A stretch of 37,584 bases of DNA from Clavulina sp. PMI_390. Lineage: Eukaryota > Basidiomycota > Agaricomycetes > Cantharellales > Hydnaceae. A program made the position numbers and the translations under genes. The notes below the pieces were generated by a model. The model was not told where the DNA came from, ran no database searches, and saw only the letters and a list, made by a program, of their open reading frames with translations. The DNA is taken from positions 4,424 through 42,007 of the forward strand of contig WIDE01000033.1 in NCBI GenBank assembly GCA_015039315.1, read 5' to 3'. This document shows positions 13,572 through 24,681 of this stretch, piece by piece. Position 1 is the stretch's first letter; each line of letters starts with the position of its first letter.

Positions 13572-14645
13572 GCATGACTGTAAATCCCCATCTACAGGAA
13601 TGATCGGCAAATCTGTCCTCGCCTCTCTCACCACCTCCCTTGCTTCGTTCCACCTCATCTGTTATTTGTTCCCATGGATGCCTACCGAACCATTTATATT
13701 CATCGTGCTTGCCCTCTACTTCATGCTATACCCTTTGTACCCTCACTCGCCATCCTCCCTTCCATGTATTCTTTGTTTTTTCCCTTTATCATTTTGTGTG
13801 TTTCCTGCTGTACTTGTTCACGTTGCGTTCCTGATGATCTTGTGTATTTCGCCGTTTCCTGTACAGCGCCTTCTCCACCTCATGCATCCCCACTTCTCTC
13901 TTCATCTCTCCATCTCTCCATCTCTCCATCTCTCCATCTCTCCATCTCTCCATCTCTCCATCCAGCATCTGGACAAAATTTCTATCTTCATTATCCCCCT
14001 GGCTGCAGAATCACTTCTCCATATTCTCCGCCTCTATACATGCACACGACATTTTTCTGGCTTGTTTGTACTGTATGTCTAACTATGCCCATGTTGTACT
14101 TTGTCCCTTCATACAACAAAACAATCCATCAATCTTTTTCTGCGAACTAAATCGATCTAGTTCCGGTTACCTACTTGACAATGTGAGACAAAGCTCGGCG
14201 TTCAATGCCGGTACTAGCTGTGCAGTTTCCATCACGGAATGCCCAAGGAGTGTCAGTGCTCAAACATTCGAAATTGGAAGATCATCAGGTTTTTCGGGGC
14301 ACACCGTCATCTCAGCTTTAGGCCCACGTCTCCATATCGATAATCAACCGAACACGACGCTACACGCCATTTGGGCATCATTTCAGGAGGGTCCTCTATT
14401 TTTTAGAGTCATTCAGGTATGTCACGCCACCTGGAGTGAGTTAGGGCTGTTTGCGGTGAGAGCTTATTTTTAGGTGGTTATGATTTCCAATCTGCACGGA
14501 AAAGTCCCCAATGAAATCTATGTTGTCTTTTCCGGATAGCATCCATACCGGTGCATAATGGGCGGGGCGGGCCGACGGGAAACTAGGCATCTGTAATTGG
14601 TGACTCTTCAGTAAGGTTTACAGTCGGGTATGCTTCTTGACAGGG
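13572..14645. other. Spacer between transcription factor and F-box-like copy C
   Basis: CT-rich and open in several plus-strand frames, but the translations are low complexity (Ser/Leu/His/Pro repeats) or lack motifs. It contains the CATCTCTC minisatellite. Both flanking genes end here (convergent), so it should hold their 3' UTRs. Confidence 0.55.
13903..13958 (+). repeat. Minisatellite (CATCTCTC)7
   Basis: Seven perfect head-to-tail copies of the 8-mer CATCTCTC, in a generally CT-rich stretch that follows the stop codon of the transcription factor by about 330 bp. Probably a 3' UTR or intergenic slippage repeat. Confidence 0.9.
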
Positions 14646-16570
14646 TCATTCGTATTTAACAACGACAAAAGACAGCTGCCACCTCCGTTGCCGCTCATTT
14701 CGTTTGAAGGCGGGCTTGTGGAATACCCAGGTGCCGGAACGGCCACAAAAACCCACACATCTCACTGGTAAAAATGCGTCGCCTGGCAGAGCGGAAAACG
14801 AAATGCCAGCAACCAGTGCCTCAAAGGGGAGTTGAGACGCAGAAATATCTGAAGCCAGAAACGACGGTCTCCTTATCAAAATGAAATCAAAGGAGTTTTC
14901 CTTTGGTCTATCAGAGCGCGAGGCGCTCTCGGGTGTTGTGGGGGAAGAGGTTTGCTCGATCGTAGTTTGCCCGTGTTCACTCCCCGCTGGCGAGATGTAA
15001 CCCATAGTAGTAGCCAAGGCATGGAGTCCCAGCCGTCTTAAAATGCGATCTAGAAACCCCCGAGGTGGGTCTGTATCGAGCTCCCTATCTCGCTGTCCTA
15101 GGTCACGAGGATGTAGAGGGATTGCAAATGTCCATCGCGGAATAAACCAAAAATCGATTAGGTTCTTACTTGGCGGTGGAGCCGCATTTGCATCCAAGAC
15201 AACCACCAAGGTCGGTATCACGTCATTGGAGACCGAAACGAAAACGAATGATGTGTGCGTCCGGAAACGTATTCTGAAGCACAGAACGATCTCCTCAAGG
15301 GAAACATACGTCGGCTGGAGCCAGTGAACATCAAGTTGATCACTGTATCGTAGCTTCGCAATATCGCAGAGGAGAATTTGCGACTGCTGTGTGCCAGGAG
15401 ATGTCATCATTGAGCTGTTCTGGCTATCGAAGACCAGCGGCGACGACTCGATTTTAAGTTTGCTGCCATTGGAACTCCGGCTGACTGAGAAAGCAAAGGG
15501 CGTTCCTGCAGAGGTGAATTGATAATTATACCAACTGGAGGGCTCGCGGGTCTCTAGGGCAAGGCTTCTAGTTAAGTTCCTTTCCCAATCCCAAAAAAGC
15601 ACCCTTGAAGGGTAGAGGTCGAAAACAACCTGCGCCCCTATTCTCGCGAACGTGATGTTTCTATGTTCTGAGGGTAATTGTATTGATGCGACCTGGGTGA
15701 ACGTCGAGCCCTGTCTATAGTCCCACTGATATATCTCAAACTTTGCCCTAAAGAGTGGGAGGATAGTTAATAATAAGATCTTGGATCGAACGCTAGTGCT
15801 GCCTCTGTGTGGGTGGGTGCAAAAATAAAAAGCGTACTCACTGAGGGAAACCAATAAGGATTGACAGCTTGTACTGATCGCGATTCCATGAGTGGTCATA
15901 AAATACGTAGGAAAAATCCTCATGAGCAGGGGTTTGGGTGTTGGGAAATGTTATGAATGCAGTCGGGGACAGGTTCGATCCGAGCTGCTTTTGCTCTGGG
16001 GCGACTGCGCACACGTCAACATCGGTTTGAAGGTCCCAACATGCCAGATATCGCACATTAGGAACCCCTCCAATTACGAACAGCCACCTACCACCAGGGA
16101 GGAGCATGGTGGCATCACATGATAAGGAATCAGGCTCATTATCAAGTTCGGAAAATATAGGGGGCAGTTCCAGGATCACATCATGGCGAAGGGTTTGTGG
16201 TGCTCGCGGAATCTTCTGAGCATGCCGGCCAAGGCGATGTTTGCGTGTGGCACAAAGGATGAGTCCCTCGAGGGACAAAGCGGCCGGCACAAGCGCGACG
16301 TCTGGGATGAGTTCCGCATGAAGCAAATTACGAACGACCTTCAGCCATAGAGATCGACTCTGCATGATTGCAGACTTGAAGCCTCTGCACACCTATGGAG
16401 GAGGTATTAAGATGGAGACAAAGCCAGTCACAATCACGGATGTTCACCAGCGACAAGTTAAACACTGACACCACATCGAGATTTCCAACATCAATGATTA
16501 TCACCAAAATATCGAAAGGCAGCACTGAAAGCGGGCTACGAGGCATTTTGGAACTGATTGACGAAAGCAT
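14646..16570 (-). CDS. F-box-like family protein, copy C
   Basis: Three exons, 16570-16448, 16392-15842 and 15747-14646, giving 591 residues; introns of 55 and 94 nt in phases 0 and 2. Exon 1 is an F-box-like segment (VLPFDILVIIIDVGNLDVVS). Exon 2 has SRSLWLKVVRNLLHAELIP, CATRKHRL and LLPGGRWLFVIGG...YLACWDL, the last resembling a propeller blade. Exon 3 starts AKFEIYQWDYR, includes LFWDWER, and ends GFCGRSGTWVFHKP...LSFVVVKYE. It is closest to copy E: the intron lengths, the MQSRSLWL start and the HKP/KYE end agree. It likely presents a substrate to a Skp1-cullin ligase; this is inferred from the fold class, as the F-box is divergent. It is transcribed away from copy D, whose start is only 129 bp upstream. 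Confidence 0.85.
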
Positions 16571-16699
16571 GCAATCACGATCGAGATTGTCGCTTCTTTA
16601 TGGAGCTTGGCCGTCGCCCGCGCTTTTTGTCGCTGTTGTGGGAAGGTGGGGGGCCGTGAGAACAACCATTCCCATCACCTCCCCTACAAAGACCTTGTA
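16571..16699. promoter_or_regulatory. Short shared promoter region between divergent copies C and D
   Basis: Only 129 bp separate the two start codons, which point away from each other. Any promoter elements must be shared or lie inside the opposite gene. I see no clear TATA box; the stretch contains a CTTTTTGTCGCTG block and a CCCCTAC before the D start. Confidence 0.5.
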
Positions 16700-19214
16700 A
16701 TGTCTGAGCTCAACAACCAAAAATCTATCGCTAATTCACTTCTGGAACTTCCGCTCGATGTCTTCCTCAACATCGTCACTGTTGGTGATGTGGATCTTCC
16801 TACGCTCATCCGGCTCTCCTGGGTCAGTGCTCACTAGAGTTCACCGCTACCATGATTTAATATCAGGATGTAGGTTTCAAAGGCGATTCACAACTCGATC
16901 ATCTCTAATAGATCACTGTGGCACCTCGTTGTGCGCCGTTTATTTCACACGGAACTGATTCCTGAAAACTCTCTTCCTCTTGCTGAAATGCCTGCGTCAT
17001 CGCTACTTCTTTGGGCGACACGAAAGCGTAGACTCTCCCAAACCATACTTAAATCACGCCCTCTGGCGTGTCGCCGCATCGACATTCACCTCACTACTCC
17101 CCTAGGTTCGAGCATCCCACGCACAAACTCGTACCTTGCGGGAAGTATGTATGCACCGATGCTCGTCCCTGGGGGACGATACTTCCTTGGAATGTTTCTT
17201 GGCCCAAAAGAATCTATTGTATGCTGCTGGGACCTTCACTCGTTAGTTTCGGGGGATGGGGTAATTCAACCTTCGGCCAGCTTGCTACTGGAATCCGTGA
17301 CCAGGAGTAATTGTGCCTCCAGAGCGTATCCTCCAGGATTGAGTCAGCAAGACGACTCATATCCTTTCGCCGTTCAGATAAAATCTGGGTAAGTTGCCTT
17401 GTCCACTAGGGGAACTGAACCCACCTTATTTATCCGGATCCGGATATTTTATCCGGATATCGAGATATTTCATCCGGGTGCCCCAGATAAAATATCCGGG
17501 TCCGACAAAATATCCGGATGGTCGAGCTTGGATTTCGCTAAGTCCTTTGGCTCCGGATATTTTATCCGGAATTTTCGAAATTTCAAGATGGGTCGACCAA
17601 AGCAAAGAAATAGGCATATTCAACTCCTACACTTCAATTCGCTCCTAGAATATTAGGCTATATGTATATGGAAAAGGGCAAGAAATCAATTTTACAGAGG
17701 ACTATATACATGGTTGTGGCTAGTTCTCCACTGTGTGTCGTGTATCTGAGTGGTAGTGTTGTCAATATCTATCTATACCTCCAACGATGAGGTGAGGTGG
17801 AAGGTTCAATCCTTACCTGCCGCATTATTTTTGGGATTTTCAGCCTCCACAACCCGGATATTCTAGCTGGATCCGGATAAAATATCTGGAAAAGTATCCG
17901 GGAATTCCCGGATAAACGGCCAATTATCCGGAAATTTCCAGATATTCTGATACTCCAAGAACGACTCAAATCCGACTAAAATATCCGGTTCTGATCCGGA
18001 TAAATAAGTCGGTTCCAGTATCCTTAGTGTGTCGTATTTATTTATCTTTGCTCACCGGCCATGGTAGAGATATATACGTCCTGCGACTCCTATTCACGAC
18101 CTACGACCCCCCTTCACTCACGCTGGCCGTTACTTTACGCCAGCCTGACGTATACAAGCTCAAATCCATCACAGGAGACTGGGTTTCGCTCCAATCTCCA
18201 TGGGGTCGACCCCATGTTCGTATGTGGAATTGGAAGACCAATTGGCTTGGATCTTTTCCAGGATGGCGTCATTTCCTGACCCCTCTAGGCCTCCTCGTGG
18301 TCTCATCAACAAATTCTCGCTCATCTCAGGACGAGTCAACTTTCGAAGTGACCATCAAGTCCGTGGCAATGGATTCTGAGACACACCCTGCATCCCAGCA
18401 GCAAAACGAATTCTCAAATCCTCAGATACCACCTATCCATAAGCTGGATGCCCTCAGCTCGTCCACTTTTCCTTTGCTGAAGACCGAAGCTACTATTCGA
18501 CCAGACCTTTACCTGGCAACCCCTCCTGATATGACGTCTACCGCGGTTCTTCATAGTTTAGACGAGACCATGTTTATCTTTGAAACGTTTTCTCCACCAG
18601 CTGCTAATCTCCCCAAGTATACCATATTCTCGATTCGACCAAACTCCAGCGTGACCTGCTTGCATTCGAGCATTGGTGAGCGCGGAGGCCAGGTAATTGT
18701 GCTAGCCGCGCTAGCCGACTGGCTTCCTGGACTGTGGAAGTGGCTAGGACCATCTCCACAAAAACAAAACTCTAAAAATCATCGCGTTAGTCCAACTCAT
18801 ATGACCAATGCATTCCGGAAGGTTCAGCTACTCCTGGAAAGAAAGAAGTCTGCATCCTTTGCCTCGTCAAGTTTGCAAACACCAAATCTGCTCCCCACGC
18901 CGTTATCACTAGAGCTCCCAGTCCTAGCCTCGAGAATCGAGCCTCAGGAGCTTGAATCTACGATGTCACTCGAAACTTCGAACAGCTGGTCAATTACTGC
19001 TAAACCCATGGGGATAGTTTCCGCTCTCACCCCGACCATCACCTTCCCCGCTCGCACCTATGATGGTGGATTTAGAGGTTCAGAATTAATTTCATTCTGC
19101 CCCCGCTCGGGAATTTGGGCTTACCAAGTGCCAATGCCGGCCATGGACGCTTTCCCCCACGCTCCTCTTGCATCGGGGGCCTACGTTTCTTTTGCTCTGT
19201 TAATATTCGATTGA
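16700..19214 (+). CDS. F-box-like family protein, copy D, with an element-bearing intron
   Basis: Three exons, 16700-16822, 16874-17388 and 18068-19214, giving 594 residues. Exon 1 is the F-box-like part (ELPLDVFLNIVTVGDVDLPT...RLSW). Exon 2 carries NRSLWHLVVRRLFHTELIP, WATRKRRL and LVPGGRYFLGMF...VCCWDL. Exon 3 starts GDIYVLRLLF, has VRMWNWKT, and ends CPRSGIWAYQVP...SFALLIFD. Intron 1 is 51 nt and intron 2 is 679 nt, against 58-94 nt at the same place in A, C, E and F. The excess is the inverted-repeat element at 17404-18029; without it the intron would be 49 nt. The acceptor at 18066-18067 is chosen because it restores the conserved start of exon 3 in the phase used by the family. An AATAAA overlaps the stop codon at 19214-19219. 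Ends of D are closer to A than to C or E. Confidence 0.82.
17404..18029 (+). mobile_element. Non-autonomous CACTA-like inverted-repeat element in intron 2 of copy D
   Basis: The left end reads CACTAGGGGAACTG and the inverted right end reads CACTAAGGATACTGG; both continue into ACTTATTTATCCGGATC-like sequence, giving imperfect terminal inverted repeats that extend, with gaps, well beyond 50 bp. The direct repeat TGTC flanks both sides (17400-17403 and 18030-18033). Both arms are packed with TATCCGGATA-type palindromes. No transposase is encoded in the 626 bp, so it would depend on enzyme supplied elsewhere. CACTA ends suggest the CACTA/EnSpm group, although 3-bp duplications are usual there. 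The middle (about 17640-17835) lacks TATCCGG motifs and carries a tRNA-like segment. The strand is arbitrary. Confidence 0.78.
17735..17824 (+). other. tRNA-like pol III promoter segment inside the transposon-like element
   Basis: TATCTGAGTGG at 17743-17753 matches an A box (TRGYNNANNGG) with one mismatch, and GGTTCAATCCT at 17803-17813 matches a B box (GGTTCRANNCC) with one mismatch, at tRNA-like spacing of about 50 nt. CTGCCGCA and then a T-rich stretch follow. The acceptor and anticodon arms pair poorly by eye, so it is not called as a functional tRNA. A tRNA-derived sequence or captured SINE head are the likely explanations. Confidence 0.45.
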
Positions 19215-19426
19215 ATAAATGCCCGGCATAACGAATGGGCTGTTTTGCCAACGCTTCTAGAAGTCTCTTTTTCCTCCTGCAACATGCCTCCACCACTAGG
19301 TGATATTGCGCCCTACATATTTTGGGAAACTGAAATACAGCCCTAGCTGGATAAGGAATCAAGACGGGATAATAGTAAATCCGTAAATGGAAAGCTCTTG
19401 CAGTGGGTTGCCGCCCGATACGACAA

Positions 19427-21276
19427 TTATTCGTACTTGAGAATCATGAGTGATAAGTTGCCATAGTATTTATAGCGCTCAGAGTCGGTTGGTTTGTGGA
19501 ATACCCAGATACCCGAATGACCACATATCCCTGCACAATTCGCTGGCCGAAATGTGTCGCTTTGTAAGGATGGGAATGAAATACCAGTGTTATATCCCTT
19601 GAAAAGTAGGCGTGCAAAGATAATAAAATCAAAAGAATTCGAATCCAGCCCATCGGATTGCAAACTGCTTGGATGTGCTGCAGACTGTAGGGTGTGGTCG
19701 GAGCTGCTTTGTAGACGTGTTGCTGAGCCAGTGGTAGCTGGGGACTGCAGCTTCCGCCTCCTCAGAACACGATCCAAAAGCCGCCGAAGCAGGCTCCGTT
19801 CAGATTTCTCATCTTGATCCACTCGGGTGTGTGGAAATACAGGAGCTGCCAAGACCCATTTCGGGGCGAAGAAGAAGTCAGCAAGGTGCCTGTTTGATGG
19901 CGGGGATGCATTGTAGGCCATGGCCATCACTAATGTTGGCGTGACATCGTTGGAGACCGAAATAAAGACGAAATGGGCTTGGCAGTCAAAGTGTATCCGG
20001 ATGCCTACTATAACCTCTTTATGGGAGGGATAAATCGACTGAAGCCAGTCGACATGCAGTTCGTCCTCGTGACGTAATCTTGCAACACTGCATGTTAGAA
20101 GCTTTGACTTTAGTGTGTCAACGTAGAGGTCATGTGGGTGGTATTCGCTGTGGAATAATGGGGAGAACAGGATGTTAACGTGTCCTTCATAGGAGCTAGA
20201 GCTGACTGAGAAGGTGAAAGCTGTTCCTGCAGCGGTGAATTGACAATCGTATGCATTAGGGCGGTAGCGCGCCTCAGCCTCAGCACTGAGCTTCGTGAGG
20301 CTATCCCTCTCCCAGTCCCAAAAACTCACCCCTGAGGGGCGCATATTGAAAAGAACCCTGGCACCAATTCTCGCAAGTGTAACCTTTCGATACCGGAAGC
20401 TTGGGCATATTGATGCTACCCTGGTGAATGTGGTGTCGGTTCTATAGTCCCATCGATAGATTTCGATATCGCCCCTACGGATTGATAATGTGGTTGCAAA
20501 TAAGATATTGGACCGGAGAAGAGCTGGGGAGACCGGGCAACCCATGAACCAAGACTCACTTGCGTTGGCCAATTAAGATTGAAAGTTCTTTCTGAACAGG
20601 ATCCCATGCACAGTCATGGAAGACATAAGGAGAATGGTTGTGGGGGGGAATATGGGGGTCTTGGAAAGATATGAAGGTAGCTGGGGGCAAAACAAGTGCT
20701 GGCTGCTGTAGTTCCTGGTTGGACTTATTGACAACGGCACGCAGATCCCAGCACGCTAAATATCGCGCCGCAGAAGTACCGCCCATCGCAAGCAGCCATC
20801 TACCCTCAGGAAGGAGCATCATAGCATCGCATGATGCGAAAGCGAGGTCTTCCTCCGAGAAAATAGGAGGTAGTCCAAGGACTACATCGTGGCGGGGAAG
20901 AGTACGCGGGGGTTTTGAGAGGTTCTGGATGTCCCAGGAAAGACGAATTTTACGCGTTGCGCATCGTATAAGGTCTGGAAGGGATGAATAGTTGGGTGCA
21001 AGCGCGGTCTCTGGGATGTGCTCGCTCCGAAGCAGATTACGAACAACTGCCAACCAAAGAGACCGACTCTGCATAATATCAGATCTCAAAGATCTACAAA
21101 CCTACGTGCAACGTCATCAGAGATCCAAACCTGCATATTGCAATTGTGTAAGTGTCGCTACTCACCCGTGACAAGCTGAGCACTGACAACACATCCATGT
21201 CTCCAACATCAATCAGGATGATCAAAACATCGAAAGGCAATGTTTCAAGAGACCCATTGGAAGATTTGATAATCAT
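19427..21276 (-). CDS. F-box-like family protein, copy E
   Basis: Three exons, 21276-21166, 21101-20560 and 20474-19427, giving 566 residues; introns of 64 and 85 nt in phases 0 and 2. Exon 1: ETLPFDVLIILIDVGDMDVLS, the F-box-like helices. Exon 2: MQSRSLWLAVVRNLLRSEHIP, CATRKIRLSWDIQ and LLPEGRWLLAMGG...YLACWDL. Exon 3: GDIEIYRWDYR, SFWDWERDSL, and the end CGHSGIWVFHKP...LSLMILKYE. It is the closest relative of copy C in the window. Its 3' end faces that of D with 212 bp between stop codons. The predicted role, substrate choice for an SCF ligase, rests on the weak F-box and is inferred. Confidence 0.85.
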
Positions 21277-21656
21277 TAACGAGCAGCGTACGCGTCGCTC
21301 AAAGAGGGAAATCCAGAGGTAGCTAGTGAGCGTCTAATATCACGTCAAACAGACGCCTGCGACGCGTGGGAGTTGCCATTCTATCCAGCTCTCCCCTCAT
21401 CGCCTTGAAGTCACAGTCAAGGCCCTGAGGCTCTGTTTCTACATTGTTCAATATGAAAAAGCCTCTTTATGATCATTACAATGATTACATTCGCACTAAC
21501 TCATCGTCCCCCTCGTTCCAAGCCAGCTTATGCTTCATCAATGAGGTACTCGCACCTATCTAAGAGCATAGCTATCATCAAAGTCAGAATAACTCTGCTA
21601 TTCCACGGTAGTCACTAACAGGGTGATTACATAGGGCTGGGTTAAGTGATGCAAGT
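21277..21656. other. Spacer between copies E and F
   Basis: About 380 bp with no recognisable gene. It should contain the promoter of copy E and the 3' flank of copy F. No clear motif stands out. Confidence 0.5.
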
Positions 21657-23463
21657 TCAGGAATACTTAACCAAGGCGAATGAAGTCTTGTAGCTGAGGG
21701 GATTCTCAAGGCCTGGGTGGACCCTCTTGTGGATTAGCCAGGTCCCAGAGTAAGGGCAGAATCCTTCAATCATTAGATGGCGATCCCAATCGCTTGGCTC
21801 TGTCGGGAACGACACAATATCCTTTGCCTCGACGCAAGGACGTGAACAGATGACATGCTCACCCTCTTCCTCATCACTGTCGTCAAGATCCTGAAGCGGA
21901 TCTGTCTCAACGACGTCGGATGGATCCTTAAGCACTTCTTTATTACGCAGACCCCGCCGAGGAGGCCCTTTCGATAACTCTGGGTAAATCAACCAGAACG
22001 CTCTTGGGGACACGTGCGTCCGTCTCGGACCGGTCCACAACTCCATTAGCCCCTCTGAAAATGGAGGGCCATCCTCTCCTTCTAATGGAGAGAATAACGG
22101 GTCTGTTTGACCGCTGTTTGCCACGGAAAACAAGAAGATTCCACTGGGAGGGTACATTGTGCGGAAACCAACGATGATCTTCTCAGGGTCAGACGTGCGC
22201 ATAGAAGGAAGCCACAGAAAACCGATCGATCCTACTGTGGAAAGCTCATCAAAAACATACTCGAATTCTGCTCGTTGGGTGCCAGAAGCAACGAGAGAAT
22301 GTGGTTTGTCTGCCGATGAGTGACTGTGAACTACCAGCGGGACGAATGTCACTCGGAGCTTCACAGGGCTTAACATATGGATCGAGACAGAGAATGGGGT
22401 CCCGGAGGCGGTCAGGTAATAGCTGCAGGAATCACCCCGCAAATCTCCCCCAAAGTAGTGAGCCAGAGCGCCAGTTTTCCAGTTCCAAAGCCACGCTTCG
22501 GAGGTGCTTTCATGAAAAAGAACCTGGCCATCCTTTGAAAGTGCTGCAAAGCGATGCACCGGGGCGGCCGGTAGGCGCGCGACACCGACGAAGCTTGAAC
22601 GCTCTTGACCATCCCACTGGAAGACCTCGATCGTGCGCCTGCAGATTGGATGTCACGGGGATGAGCAACGATAAATCAATATATCTCTAGGCCCTCAAGT
22701 AAAAAAGTCAGCGAACCCAAGCGGTAACTCACCCAGGTTGGCCCACGACCACCGACAGAAGGTGTGAGCCCGGGTCCCATATTGATCCATACAACGTGTG
22801 TTTCATTGTCGTATTGTCATCTCCCTCTAGGTCGTCAAGTACGACACAAGCTACAGGGAATAACACCGGGAAGCCTTCAGCCAAACTGCTGCCTTGGGTG
22901 TTGCTGAAGTCCCAACAAGCAAGATATTGTGTCTCCTCAGCATGGCATATAGTGACCATCCACCTCCCACCAGGAACAAGTGACATATGGTCAAAATCAG
23001 GTATAGTGGAGTCCCCCTCATTAGTAGCGGAGGTCTGATCTCGAGGTAAGAGTTTCAAAACAAAATCATGACGACTGGCAACTGGAGGATCCTCTGCATG
23101 TTGGATGTCCCAAGCAAACCTCGGCTTCCTCGTTGCGTATTGCTTCAGCTCGCTAAGAGGTAATGATTGTGTTGGGATTGCCATCTCTGGTATTAAGTCA
23201 TCGCAGCATTGGGTGCGAACGAGCCCAAGCCAGATCGATCGATTCAACATGATTGAAGCATTGAGATGTTTGGAAGCCTTATTAAAATGGTTGAAGATTA
23301 GTTAGCGCCCCAAAGAAGTGCTGCTTCTTAATCGAGGGAGGTGGATGCGCACCCACGATAACCTGATCAGAGAATGAACATCCACTCTTCCAAGAACAAT
23401 GATCGCAATCAAGATCTCGAGAGGCAAAGTGTCAAGAGAAGCTTTAAGAACGCTGGCGGCCAT
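21657..23463 (-). CDS. F-box-like family protein, copy F
   Basis: Three exons, 23463-23353, 23277-22733 and 22638-21657, giving 545 residues; introns of 75 and 94 nt in phases 0 and 2. Exon 1 begins MAASVLKASLDTLPLEIL and ends LIRLSW as in D. Exon 2: ASIMLNRSIWLGLVR...DLIPEM, YATRKPRFAWDIQ, LVPGGRWMVTIC...YLACWDF. Exon 3: GRTIEVFQWDGQERSSFVG, AWLWNWKTG, an acidic run DDSDEEEGEH, and the end GFCPYSGTWLIHKR...TSFALVKYS. It is the most divergent of the complete copies and has a shorter exon 3. The start is the ATG in GTAATGGCC, which puts the F-box at the same distance from the first intron as in E. The acceptor of intron 1 (AATAAG) is weak but gives the conserved frame. Confidence 0.82.
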
Positions 23464-23863
23464 TACCACAGTATAAGCATTGAAATGTGCAGTTCACTAG
23501 TAAACAGTCGGATCCCAGGTATGTGAGTCGCTGGGCGATTCTGCGCTTTGCTCACAAAGAGATCGTGAGAAAGCGCCACGCCAATCCAAGGGTCTGACTG
23601 TCAATCAACACTGATGTGATGGGGCAAGTACTCTATCCTATTTTTTGCACTGCAGGAAGTATGATTTTTATCAATGTTAGATATACTTGGGGACTATGAG
23701 GACCTCTCTGAATTCCTGCGTGACATGGTGCCCATGCATCTGCTTCCACCCACGCCCGGAAGCCCCACATTGCGAAATCATACATAGGTGGCAAACAAAA
23801 ATAATTTGATAGCATTCGATATAGGGATAAATTTTCCACTCATAGGTAACATGATACCCTAGT
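23464..23863. other. Spacer between copy F and cytosine deaminase
   Basis: Four hundred bases with only short frames and no motif. It should hold the copy F promoter and the 3' UTR of the deaminase gene. Confidence 0.5.
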
Positions 23864-24681
23864 TCAGCTTGAACCTTCCTGGGCTTCCTCTGGGGTGTTG
23901 ACAACCTCGCCAATGTCCTCCCACCAGATTTCTGGCTTCTCTTCGATGAACTTGGCCATCAAATCCTTGCAGGCTTGGAGGTCTGTCGGGGCCGATAAAT
24001 ATAGAGACAAGGAAGGAAGATTCAGAAGGTTAGCATCGCAGATCAGCCTTAATATCTTCCTCTACTGCAACGAGCTGGAGCTACGAAAGAGGTTACGGTT
24101 GAAAAACTCACCGAGATTGACAACCTCAACGCCAAAGCCCTTTAAGACATCTTCGCCGCCCACAAATGTCTCATTCTCGCCAATCACGACCTTGCGCACG
24201 CCGAACAGGACCGCAGCGCCTGAGCACATGGTACAGGGGCTCAGCGTAGAATATAGGACGCAGTGGTTAAGGACCGATGGAGGGAGGCGGCCGATGGATT
24301 CGAAGCAGTCGATCTCGCCGTGCCGGGTAGCCGAAGCGAGCTGCACACGCTGATTGTGTCCAGTACCAAGCAATTTGGGCACCAGGGAGTTGTTGGAGTC
24401 GGAAAGAGAAGGAGGGGGGTTATAGTAGAGCGCAGCACCTATGGGGATACCACCTGGAGTATCATTCGATTTTGGAGATTCGTAGGAGATAACATAACCA
24501 GATGGGAATGATATCAGGAAACATCAATCGCGTAAGGGATAAGGGACCAAGACAGGATCTAAAAACCTTCCGAGAAGCTCTTCTGAGCAGCTTGAATGGC
24601 ATGCTGCATGATCTCGACATCCTGCGGATCAGGATCGAGGGTGGGCGGCGTTGGAATCGTTTTCGTATTTGGAGTGAGCAT
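23864..24681 (-). CDS. FCY1: Cytosine deaminase
   Basis: Three exons, 24681-24567, 24453-24112 and 23982-23864, giving 191 residues; introns of 113 and 129 nt, phase 1 at both junctions. The zinc-dependent deaminase signature is complete: His83-Gly-Glu85 in RHGEI and Pro-Cys112-x2-Cys115 in TLSPCTMC, where His and both Cys bind zinc and Glu shuttles the proton. The surrounding sequence (GRL...LYSTLSP, FGVRKVVIGEN) and the C-terminal IWWEDIGE follow the yeast FCY1 pattern, which separates it from the guanine and dCMP deaminases. The enzyme converts cytosine to uracil for pyrimidine salvage in the cytosol and also activates 5-fluorocytosine. It is longer than the yeast enzyme (158 residues) through an N-terminal extension, a loop insert (PPPSLSDSNN) and a short tail. 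The first donor, GTTTTT, is unusual. It is divergent from RT-RNase H copy 1. Confidence 0.93.

Noticed and set aside
13903..13958. Regular short repeats as a possible CRISPR array
   Set aside because: Units are perfect 8-mers head to tail without spacers, in a eukaryotic genome; this is a minisatellite.
13600..14150. Overlapping plus-strand frames after the transcription factor
   Set aside because: They translate the CT-rich 3' flank and the CATCTCTC minisatellite into repeats; no motif and no support.
15968..15982. AGGTTCGATCCGAG, a perfect pol III B-box match on the plus strand
   Set aside because: It lies in antisense orientation inside exon 2 of F-box-like copy C, which is coding there, and no A box or cloverleaf is found at tRNA distance upstream.
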